Source: Glebionis coronaria
Taxonomy: Eukaryota > Streptophyta > Magnoliopsida > Asterales > Asteraceae
DNA: 64,000 nt
NCBI GenBank assembly: GCA_025667525.1
Contig: CM046876.1
Coordinates: forward strand, 80,703,512 to 80,767,511
Reading direction: 5' to 3'
The notes below the pieces were generated by a model. That model was not told the origin of the DNA, made no database searches, and was given only the letters and a program-made list of their open reading frames with translations. Of this stretch, positions 9,601-20,946 are shown piece after piece (the stretch's first letter is position 1; each line of letters begins with the position of its first letter). The position numbers and the translations under genes were made by a program.

Positions 9601-12326
9601 TCGTGGAATTGATCCTCACTTCTGCACACACAAAATTCTCATGGAGGACGACTTTAAGCCCACAATTCAAAGCCAACGAAGGGTGAATCCGAAAATACAT
9701 GAAGTCATCAAAACAGAGGTTATCAAACTTCTTGATGCGGGTATGATTTACCTATTTCGGATTCACCATGGGTTAGTCCAATCCATTGTGTGCCCAAGAA
9801 GGGCGGAATAACCGTTGTTCCCAATGAACACAACGAGTTGATTCCCACTCGTCTCGTTACTGGGTGGAGAGTTTGTATAGACTACCGCAAACTCAATGAT
9901 GCCACGAGAAAAGATCATTTCCCTCTACCTTTTATGGACCAAATGCTTGAACGTTTAGCCGGTAATGAATATTACTGCTTTCTTGATGGTTTCTCGGGTT
10001 ATTTCCAAATACCCATCGATCCCCAAGATCAAGAGAAGACGACATTCACTTGTCCCTATGGCACATTTGCTAACAAAAGAATGCCTTTTGGCTAACAAAA
10101 GAATGCATGTTAGCTATCTTCCATGACATGGTTGAAGAAACCATGGAAGTCTTCATGGATGATTTATTGGTCTTCGGGGATTCTTTCTCTTCTTGCCTTG
10201 CCAATTTGGAACGTATGCTCAAGCGGTGCGAAGACACTCGCCTAGTTCTGAATTGGGAAAAATGCCATTTTATGGTAAAAGAAGGCATCATGCTGGGACA
10301 TAAAATTTCCAAAGCCGGTCTTGAAGTAGACCGTGCTAAAGTCGATGTTATCGCAAAGTTGCCTCCACCTTTAACCGTGAAGGGTGTGAGAAGTTTCCTG
10401 GGTCATGCGGGCTTCTACCGTCGATTCATCAAAGATTTTTCTCAAATCGCTCGCCCGATGACCCACCTCTTGGAAAAAGATACTCCTTTTATCTTTTCCA
10501 AAGAGTGTCTTGAAGCCTTTGACTCGCTTAAGGATAAGCTTACTAAGGCACCTGTCTTGGTTACCCCTAATTGGGAGCTGCCTTTTGAGTTGATGTGCGA
10601 TGCTAGTGATTTTGCTATTGGAGCGGTTCTGGGACAAAGAGTGAACAAACACTTCCAACCGATCCATTACGCTAGCAAGACAATGACAGGGGCACAATTG
10701 CATTATACGACAACCGAAAAAGAGCTTTTAGCTGTTGTCTATGCCTTTGAAAAATTCCGCCCCTATCTTGTCCTTTCCACCACTATCGTATATACCGATC
10801 ATTCCGCGCTGAAGTACTTGTTGACAAAGCAAGATTCCAAACCAAGACTTCTTCGCTGGGTTTTGCTGCTCCAGGAATTTAAAATCGAAATTCGCGATAA
10901 AAAAGGAGCTGAAAACCTAGCCGCGGACCATCTCAGCAGACTTGAGGATCCATACCAAGGGGATCATCCGAACAAAGAAATCAATGATTCTTTTCCCTTG
11001 GAGACCTTAATGTCTATAAATTCGAATTCTAATGAAACCCCGTGGTTTGCGGACTTTGCAAATTACTTGGCGGGTGGAATTCTCAAGGAAGGGTTGACGT
11101 CTCAACAAAAGAAAAAGTTCTTCACCGACGTCAAGACTTACTTTTGGGACGACCCTTACCTATTCAAACAATGTGCCGACCTGATTATCCGCCGATGTGT
11201 TGATGGACCGGTAGCTTCGGAAATCCTTGATGCTTGCCACAAAGGACCCACCGGTGGTCACTTTGGTCCCAACTACACCGCCAAAAAAGTGTTTGATTCG
11301 GGATTTTATTGGCCCTCCATATATCATGACGATCACAATATGGTTAAACGATGTGATGTTTGCCAAAAACAAGGCAAGATCACACATAAAGACGAGATGC
11401 CCCAGACTTTCATTCAAGAGTGTGAAATCTTTGATGTTTGGGGTATCGACTTTATGGGGCCATTCCCTTCTTCTAAAGGAAACAAATACATCCTTGTAGC
11501 CGTTGACTACGTTTCAAAGTGGGTTGAAGCCAAAGCTTTACCTACTAATGACGCAAGGGTGGTTTGTAACTTTTTGAAAGCTCTTTTCGCTAGATTCGTT
11601 GTGCCTCGTGCCATTATTAGTGATCGTGGGACTCATTTTTGCAATGACCAATTTGCTAGAGTCATGGCTAAGTACGGTGTAAATCATCGTCTTTCCACAG
11701 CCTACCACCCACAAACTAATGGCCAGGCCGAAATATCCAACTGAGGACTTAAGCGAATTCTGGAAAGAACCGTGGGAGAGCATCGTGCCTCATGGGCTGA
11801 TAAACTTGATGATGCTTTGTGGGCTTTCCGTACTGCTTACAAGACCCCGATTGGCTGTACGCCTTATCGTCTTGTGTACGGGAAAGCGTGCCACCTCCCC
11901 ATTGAGTTGGAGAACAAGGCTTATTGGGCCTTGAAGTGGGCTAATTTTGATATCAACAAAGCCGGTGACCTACGCAAGATCCAACTCAATGAGCTCAATG
12001 AACTCCGTAATGAGGCTTATGAAAATTCTTTGATCTATAAGGAAAGGACAAAGCTCATTCACGATTCTAAGATTAAGAACCGAGAGTTCCATGTTGGAGA
12101 CAATGTCTTACTTTTTAACTCTCGGTTGAAAATCTTTTCGGGCAAGCTCAAATCTCGTTGGTCCGGCCCATTGACCATCGCCCAAATTTTTCCATATGGT
12201 ACTCTCGAGCTCTCTCAACCTAATGGACCTAATTTTAAGGTGAATGGCCAACGAGTGAAGTTGTACTTTGGTGAGGACACCTCTCAGGAGGTGCTTCCAT
12301 CCCTCACCAGGTTCCCCATGAACTAA
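6671..12326 (+). pseudogene. Athila gag-pol of element B (Gag-PR-RT-RNase H-IN), broken
   Basis: Retrotransposon polyprotein for particle formation, processing, reverse transcription and integration. Frame 1 (6671-9811): MRTRS start, Asn-rich N-terminus, Gag core (about residues 140-215), zinc knuckle CEICGGPHSYTTC near residue 316, Pro/Gln-rich linker, and protease with DLGTS near residue 694 (the catalytic Asp-Thr/Ser-Gly motif reads D-L-G-T-S). A one-base loss near 9750 shifts the frame at the start of RT. RT continues at 9788-10095 (CIDYRKLN, FLDGFSGY) and stops where a 16-base local duplication replaces the FGLCNAP block. From 10107 the frame carries FMDD (RT active site), TDHSALKYL (RNase H), an HHCC zinc region (about 11230-11370) and the integrase core ([24 protein letters not shown]). 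It has one nonsense codon, CGA to TGA, at 11742-11744 and ends at 12326. It cannot make a full polyprotein. Confidence 0.93.
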
Positions 12327-14252
12327 TTTTGGGTCGAGTCAGGCTCGTGACTCGGTTATCAAAAACAAGCACTCCTCGGGAGGCAGCCCGAGTATCTATC
12401 CTTTATGTTTTAACCTCCTAAGTGTAGGGGGACTTCTATACGTGTTTGTCTTTGTGTGGTGATGTGATTACAGGGATAAGTGCACTCTTGGAATCTTTGA
12501 AGAACCGTGCTCCCGTGTTATCCAAAATCCGGTTCTATCTCTCAACTATCGTGATTCAATTTTCTTCATACTCACATTTGAAATTGATCACTTTAGTCGT
12601 CTCTTCCTTAACTTGAGTTAACCAACGTGCACAATGTCATAAGTGTAGGGGAGACTTTTCCCACATGCTTAAACATTGAGAACAATGTTTATCTTAAGTG
12701 TAGGGGGGACTTCTATCGAAGTTTTAAGTGGACTTTTCCATGAAAATGCCTTCATTTAACCAGAAAATCCTATTTTTCAACATTTTTCAAATTTTTTATT
12801 AACTTTGGCCATTTATTCGTAATTTTTAAATTTTTATCTTTGCTTTCATATGTATATATCCCGCAATAAAGTCAAAATTTTTAATAAAGTGGTGTAGCTA
12901 ATTTAGAAATCTTTGACATATTAGGCCCGTTGCGTTTATTTTGACTCAACCCGAATAGACTTATCCAAGTTTATTCTAGCTAGTATCCTTAACCATGTAG
13001 ACCTTAATTGGTTTATTAGGCTAAGTATCCACGAGTCTCATTAATTGAGATTTTAAATTGTGGAGGACGAGAAATGATAGAGTCAATTATAAGTCGGTAT
13101 TCTTGCACAAGCTCACTTGGTGTAATTATTTGCCTATTCTCCCATCAATTGCTAATAATTTATCTGCAATAAGTAAGGTCGTACGATTTGAAAAGTTACT
13201 TAGCTTCTAGCCCAAGATCGTTTAAAAGTTGCTCGGTAATGATAAGAGTTCATAGCCAAGGCATAACTTATGAAGCGGGGCGCGAAGATTGGCGAGTCCG
13301 AAAAGGCCCTAACAAGGCATGAGGATTCCATTTTATTGCTAAAGATCCAAGGTGATGTGAAAAGCATTATTCCCAAAATCGATATGAAGGATCAAGACTC
13401 ACGACGAAAATCAATCAACTCCCATAAAGATCATGGAGAAGTCTATCCGAAAAGACCCTAACAAGGTATGAGGATAAATAGATCCAAGTCCGAAAAGGAG
13501 GCGGATCGTTGTATCTCAAAATCCCAAATATAGATTGAAGAAATAATCATGAAGTCGTGGTCAACAAAGTTGGAGTATCTCTCAAAAGTCTCCAAGTGAA
13601 GAAACTCTATGAACGATGAGAAGACCATTATCTCAAGCATGTCTCTCAACATATGAAGTATGAAGTACATGCCAAATATCGGCCCGAGAAAGGTCTCAAA
13701 TCGTGAACCGAGTTATGCCAAGATATGAACTTTTTGATATCCCGAGAAGCAGTTTTAAAAGATTTTGTCCTTTAGCTAACTATTGATCAAATCGTCCTAC
13801 TTTGCTTTCAGCCTAAATAAACTATTGAAATAAGTCTAAAAATGCATCTTCATGATCATTCTAAGACAAAAATAAAATATAAGAGATACACCTAGGTATA
13901 AGGGAGTTTAAGCATTTAATTAAGCCATGTGTGTAAGTGTTTGATTTGCTAACTTATAATAACAATGATCTCGTTTTTAAGCTTAGTTTGGGGAACGTGA
14001 AACTTGAGGGTGATAAATCTACGCAGCACCAAAGCCCTAATGTAAGTCCTTGATCTCTTTGCAAGTTATTTCCATGTAGCTATTTTCAAGTGAAAATGGT
14101 TTTCTATCCTTTTGTTTCCTTTAAAGTTTTAACTCCTTTTAGTACTTTAATTTTTGTTTAGTAGTATTTGAATAAGGCCAAGGTTGATCAATTATGAGAA
14201 AAGTGTAAATTTGCTTTATCACTAAGCATTGCATGAGGGCATGGAAATGGTT
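12327..14252 (+). other. 3' untranslated region of element B (no env-like gene)
   Basis: About 1.9 kb between the end of integrase and the polypurine tract, without a significant reading frame. Element D (34187-36108), C (45335-47516) and E (52859-54864) have related stretches. It holds a short hairpin at 12375-12392 (CTCGGG/CCCGAG, 6-base loop) and three polypurine-like copies of AAGTGTAGGGG (12421, 12641, 12696) besides the true tract. Many Athila elements carry an envelope-like ORF here; none is seen. The 63-codon frame at 13270-13461 has a counterpart in D but no domain, and is probably chance. Confidence 0.75.
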
Positions 14253-14266
14253 AAGTGTAGGGGATT
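14253..14266 (+). promoter_or_regulatory. polypurine tract of element B
   Basis: AAGTGTAGGGGATT lies directly before the 3' LTR start TGATAGGTGTG. The same sequence precedes the 3' LTRs of D and of the array units. It primes plus-strand DNA synthesis. Confidence 0.8.
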
Positions 14267-15912
14267 TGATAGGTGTGTAAACACCCATCCTTTTACCACT
14301 TAATTCTGGCTAAAACGAGACCAAAACACGTATTTAATATCATTTGTTTGGAATTATGCGTGGTTTTTGTGTTTATTGTGTTTTCAGAGCCAACCGGATG
14401 AATATTAAAGAAAACATGGGATTGCACGGGTTTTACTGAAGAAAAAGACTCAAGATAAAGTCTATTGTCCAAGAGATGCAAAAGATTTGAAGTCACTGGG
14501 CCTATTCGAAGATTTATCGAAGAAAAGGACCAAAGATGGAAGATTTACATAAGTCGAAGAAACTCAAGTCTATTAAACGAAGAAATTAAAAGACGAGTTG
14601 AATTTAATCGACAACAAATCCCGAATCAGAATCGAAAACGTCAACTTTTCTGAAAAGAAGAGAAGACAAGAAGAACGGGAGAAAGTCCACTCACCAACCA
14701 AAGGACAAGGCTATATAAAGCCCATCCCCTCACACTTTCCTTCCAGTTAGTTTTTTAGTTTATCTCTCCTCCTTCTTTTTCTCCCTTTAGTTCGTCCCAT
14801 CACCAACACCAATAGGGTGTTTGGTGATCTTGATCTTTGTTTATTTTAATCTTGTAATTTTAATCTTTGTTTTGTTAAAACATCAATCATCAATACAAAG
14901 TCTTGTTTAATCTTTCCATTTCATCTTGTTCATCATCATCTTTTCATTCAAGTTCTTAAGTATTTATTTTGTTTGATTTGATCTTCAAAAGTTGTTGGGA
15001 TTTATGTTTTTGTTGATGGGATTTGTAGTTTATGGTTAGTAGATGCTTTGTGTTTGGTTTTATTAAAGATTTGGTGAAAAACTTGGTGATTTTTGGATTA
15101 AAATTTGTTTCCCTGTTCTTCGGGGTAAGTTACTATATCTGGGTTTCCCAGACTTCCGGATGAACAAGAAAGTTCCGGATGAAGATTATTTCCAGAAGTT
15201 CCGAATGAGTTTGTCTTTAAGAAGTTCCGAATGAGCTAATAACTTCCGGATGAATATAAGTTCCGTATGAGTTAAAAGTTCCGAATGAGTTTTTGTTTAA
15301 AAAGTTCCGAATGAGTCTCTTGTCTAAAAGTTCCGGATGAATTAAAAAGTTCCAGATGAACGCTTAAGTTCCGAATCAACTTCTTTGTCAAAAGTTCCGA
15401 ATGAGTTTCTAAGTTCCGAATAAACCTCAAGTCTCGAATGAATCACAAACATCCGAATGAATGCTAAGTTCCGGATGAACCTAAGTTCCGAATGAAGCAA
15501 ACTTCCGAATAAACTTCCGATTAAAGTTCCGAATCAAGGTATTCCGAGTAAAAAGTTCCGGATGAGCAAAGTTCCGAATCAAGGTTAAAAAGTTCCGAAT
15601 CAATTTTCTTTTAGTGTAATTGTTTTACTGTTTTACTGTTTCCGTACTTTTATTTCACTATTTATATTTTAACTGTAATTTTAACTTTAACTTTAATTTT
15701 AGTTTTCATTTTAATTTTAAATTCAAGTCTTTAATAATTGTCATTAAAGTAATTGTATTTGAGTTAAATTTTCATTTAAAACTTTTTATTAGATCAGAAA
15801 ACCAAACCCTTTTATTTAGTAACCAAGAACAATCATTCCACTTAAGGCTGAGATCAATTCGAGAGGACTGAGAGACATAAAATCTGAACCCCCATCTAAA
15901 AGGCTTGTATCA
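14267..15912 (+). repeat. 3' LTR of Athila element B (1646 bp)
   Basis: Runs from TGATAGGTGTG to ...CTTGTATCA. It carries a terminal hairpin with a GTAA loop (14267-14290), a TATA box TATATAAAG at 14712-14720, a 12-bp hairpin just downstream (14799-14828), and the TTCCGAATGA-like motif array at about 15140-15600. The end is the same type as the LTRs of D and F. The next bases (15913 on) belong to a G-family LTR. Confidence 0.88.
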
Positions 15913-17939
15913 ATTTCATGTCCGGTTTATGGTTCGTAGTCAAGATCCGGTTCAAGGTGTATGTTTAGATTTTTGTTTTTATGATCTTATGTTAAAATTA
16001 AATTAATAACATGACATGATTAATTTAATAACATGACTTAGGTTATATTAAGTATAAAAATCATGAAATTATTAACCTAAGTATTTTATATTTTTAAGAC
16101 TTATAATTAATTAAATATTTAAAAACCATGGTTATAATTAATTAATTAACATGACTTAGGTTATATTATGAATAAATAATAATATATGTTTTAATCTAAG
16201 TATTTAACCTTATTTAATTAAAAATATGTTATATTTTAATTAAATATTTTAACATAGAGTTTATTTTAATTACATGACATAATTATTAAACTATACATTA
16301 TATCATATGACTTAGAAAATAATCATGAAAACACTTAGGCTTATACACTTAGCTTATTTAACAAGCTTATTTCTAATTATGGAAACTTTCTATTTTTAGA
16401 AACTTAATTAAATAAGGCAGCTAATCTATTTATGGAATCTTTCTATTTTTAGAAACTTATTTATTTCAGGCAGCTAATCTATTTATGGAAACTTATTTAA
16501 TTAAGGCAGTTGATCTATTTATAGAAACTTTATGTTTTTAGAAACTTATCTATTTTAAGCAGTAAATCTATTTTTGAAAACTTTCTATTTTTGGAAACTT
16601 TCTATTTTTGGTAACTTTTTATTTTTGGAAACTTTCTATTTTTGGAATCTTTCTATTTTTGGAAACTTTCTATTTTTGGAAACTTTCTATTTTAGGAAAC
16701 CTGCTATTTTTGGAAAGTTACTTATTATTACACAGTAAATATAATAACACATGAAATACCAGAAATACTTAATCAGAGTAAACAGAATGTAAGATAAACA
16801 CAGTTTAAGGCTTTAAACAGTAAAACATGATAAGAACATATAAAATAAGCTAAGACATGACATAAAACCAGTTACGTATTTAGTAAGCAGATACTTATTC
16901 ATGTATGTATTTATGTAGCATTAGTGATACGGGAGTAGGATTCCTCTCAGTTCATCTTCTTCGTTCACTGGACATAAGGTACGGATTCCCGTCCTTTCAG
17001 TATGGACATTCTTTCCTTATTAGGATTCCCCGTATGCAGCCAACTGTTTTCCCAGTATATGTTTTATATGTTTCTGAATTGCTTATGTTTAATTAGAATA
17101 CCTAAAGCCATATACATGCATGACCAGTTTCACCTAGTTATGGAGGTACCATAACCATAACATTAGAGGTACTGATGTTATGACTTCACCACGGCGGAGT
17201 GATTGCTCGTGGCGTCCCTTCAGCTTTTGGCCATTTATTATATTTATCATGTGGGGCGTATGGGTGCATCCTAGTTACATGTTTTCAGTCAGGATTTCAT
17301 GGTGAATGTGGTGTGTGCCTTGCATCCTTCACCAGGAGCATCCCTCCTACCCAGAACCAGTATATTAAATTAGAGGCAGCCCCTCTAATTTGCATGATGA
17401 GGTCACTCGTCCAAGTATTCATGCACGGTGGATTTTCATGACCTATATTGGCTAATAGTAAAATATGTAAAACAGTTTTCGTAAGATAAACATAAGGCTT
17501 TCCAAACTATTAAACCAGTTTTATGAACATGTTCAGGTTTTCCAGGACTTTTACATTTCCGCTGCTATTAAGTCTTTATCATGTTTTAGTCATTCATACT
17601 ATGTCTATATCCGTGCACTGAGCATTTTGCTCAGCCGTTACTTTCCTTTCCATGTCCCAAAACGGCAGGTACCCTAGGGAAGACTCGAGCATTTGGAGGA
17701 CGTGCATAGGATGGAAGCTGCTAGAGACTTATTTTCCTTCTTGCCCTCATATATTTATGCTTGTTTAGTCTTTCATTCATTTCGTTTGCTTTATTATGTT
17801 TTGGGCTTATGTTGGGAACCGTTGTTTGATTCCGGTTATCCCTATGGTCATGTAATGTTTTTAGACATTTATCCTTGTATGCTTTGATGACACGCCATAA
17901 TTACGCGTGACATTCCATTTATCAAAATGGGGTGTTACA
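15913..17939 (+). repeat. G-family LTR fragment G0 (plus orientation)
   Basis: This segment is the inverted counterpart of parts of the LTRs at 22582-25383 and 26928-29979. It ends GGGTGTTACA at 17939, the 3' terminus of that LTR family. The 5' part of the LTR is missing: the fragment begins right at the end of B's 3' LTR. No primer site follows, so it is a solo LTR or a 3' LTR, apparently inserted into Athila LTR F (next bases CATTAGTAGATG). Small ORFs at 16905-17887 recur in antisense in the other copies and look non-coding. Confidence 0.75.
16379..16715 (+). repeat. short degenerate tandem repeat (about 17-18 bp) in LTR G0
   Basis: Many copies of GGAAACTTTCTATTTTT and close variants in a row, densest at 16560-16710. 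The inverted form (AAAAATAGAAAGTTTCC) recurs at 23800-24000 in LTR G1 and, shorter, at 28150-28290 in LTR G2, so copy number varies between LTRs of the family. Confidence 0.8.
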
Positions 17940-18959
17940 CATTAGTAGATGATTGGTGGTTAGTTTGGTTTAATCTTTGGTAAAAACTTTGTTGATTTTT
18001 GTTAAATTTGTAGCTTTATTGTTTTCCCTGTTCTTCGCGTCTTCAAAACAATCCCTATATTCCGAATGAACAACATTTATTCCGAATGAATGTTTGAGGT
18101 TAATTATTCCGGATAAAGCAAAAATTCCGGACGAGCACTTAGTTCTTTTTATTCCGCATCAACAAGATTTTCCGAACCAGCAATTTTTATTAGTTATTCC
18201 GAATAAGTGTGTTCATCCAGAATAATCAATATTCCGGGTGAATCGTTCTTTCCGAATCACCATTTTTGTTTAATTATTCCGAATGAAGGAATATTTCGAA
18301 TGAAGGAATATTCCGAATGAGCATTTAGTTTAAGTTATTCCGAGTCAGCAAATTATTCCGAGTGAAACTTTCTTATCATTTATTCCGAACCAGCTAATTA
18401 TTTCGGATCAACAAGTTATTCCGGATGAAGCCTATATTCCAGATGAACGAATATTCCGGATGAGCTAACTATTCCGAACCACCAAGTTATTCCGGATCAG
18501 TAGTTATTCCGAGCGAAGGGGTTTCCAATTATTCTGGATGAAGCCTACATTCCGAATAAGCTGTTTATTCTGCATGAGTTATTCCGCATGAAGAGTTATT
18601 CCGAATAAGCAATATTCCGAGTGAGTTGATTTATTCCGAACGAAGCTTTTTCATTAAGTATTCCGAATGAGCCTTTTGTCTTGATTATTCTGAACCAACA
18701 ATTTATTCCGGATCAGTTGTTTTTTCAAGTAAAGGGTATTTTACTGTTACTGTTTTATTGTTCAAGCTTTATTTTAAATTGTTTTTATTAACTGCTTTTA
18801 GTTTATTTTTATCACTTTACGCATTTAATCCTTTTTAGTAGATTAGAAAACCAATCCCCTTTTTTTAGTTACCAAGAACGATAATTCCACTTTGAGCCGT
18901 TATCAATTCGAGAAGATACCGAGAAACGAACTTTCAACCTAGTAAAATCTCTTGTATCA
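17940..18959 (+). repeat. 3' part of Athila LTR F
   Basis: It starts in the middle of an Athila LTR (TTAGTAGATGATT..., as in the array LTRs), carries a motif array at about 18056-18725, and ends ...CTCTTGTATCA, the same end as the LTRs of B and D. Its left part is absent from the window. It was probably the target of the G0 insertion. Confidence 0.78.
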
Positions 18960-20050
<1,091 letters not shown>

Positions 20051-20063
20051 GGCTCTGATACCA
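20051..20063 (-). promoter_or_regulatory. primer binding site of the copia-like element
   Basis: The minus strand reads TGGTATCAGAGCC, the classic plant site complementary to initiator tRNA-Met. It lies two bases from the LTR end (...GGTTTCCACA, then AT). Confidence 0.85.
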
Positions 20064-20065
20064 AT

Positions 20066-20626
20066 TGTGGAAACCTTGGTTTCACGGATCTTTTCAGCTT
20101 CTAGGAATGCACCATGTTCATATGATTAGATAATCAAAGCGAAATTAGAACATGATACATTAACAAGGTGTTTAGGGCACAAGACACATAAATTACTCAA
20201 CGATTGTTCATTATATTAATAACAAACAACCACTAGACGTGTATACATTAATCCCACATCTAGTGCAACACACGCTTTTTACGTTTACATTGTGAATATG
20301 AGTTATGAAAAACCTAATAACCCTTGGTTCCTTTTATAGTGTAAGGATTAGGGTTTTACAAGAGATAAGAATAAATAAAACATGTAAATCTTCTATTTAA
20401 ATAACATATACAGAATATATCCTGCATGTTTATCTAAATAGAAGCTTCCATAGGCTTCTTTGTCTACGTTTCTACCAATGCTTGGATTGCGTGTGACAAT
20501 GCTTGGATTGCACATGACAATGCTTGAGCCATCAATGCTTAGTTTGCTCTTGTCAACGCTTGGATTGCTCTTGACAACGCTTAGACAATATATTCATGTT
20601 TTCTTCGTTTTTTAGTTTCTACCACA
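20066..20626 (-). repeat. LTR of a copia-like element (561 bp)
   Basis: On the minus strand it starts TGTGGTAGAAAC and ends GGTTTCCACA, giving a 5-bp terminal inverted repeat TGTGG/CCACA. A minus-strand TATA box (CTATAAAAG) lies near 20332-20341. Its outer half contains four or five degenerate copies of GACAATGCTTGGATTGC (about 20476-20586). The size and primer site suit Ty1/copia, but no coding sequence is left to confirm the superfamily. Confidence 0.72.
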
Positions 20627-20946
20627 TCAACTTTTTGACCCAACAAGTGTTACTGAAATTCTTGTGGCCTGATTAATACATGGCACAACAAAATGGATAT
20701 ACCCTTGGATTGTACCCTACATTTCTTAGAAATGTTTCATAATTGGACGTGAGTCATGTGTCTTGACTCGTGTCTTGGAAATATAAGCATGACATATGTC
20801 ATGACTGGTGTCTTGACATGTGTCTTCGGAAAGTATACATGAGACATGTGTCTTGACTGATGTGTTGACATGTGTCTCGAGATATGAAACAAATAGAATT
20901 ACAATATTAGGTTATTACGCCAGAATTGGCGGATCGGTTAAACTAC
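20627..20946. other. unassigned 320-bp segment with short repeats
   Basis: No gene is seen. The stretch 20750-20880 repeats variants of GACATGTGTCTTGACT several times. It separates the copia-like LTR from the G-family internal segment and is matched by nothing else I recognise in the window. Confidence 0.5.

Noticed and set aside
12327..14252. An Athila envelope-like gene after pol
   Set aside because: No frame above about 70 codons, no signal peptide or membrane segment. The same is true for D, C and E.
15140..15600. A CRISPR-like or heat-shock-element array
   Set aside because: Spacing is irregular with no constant spacer length, the sequence is plant LTR, and most motifs are TTCCGAAT, lacking the nGAAnnTTCn order of heat-shock elements.
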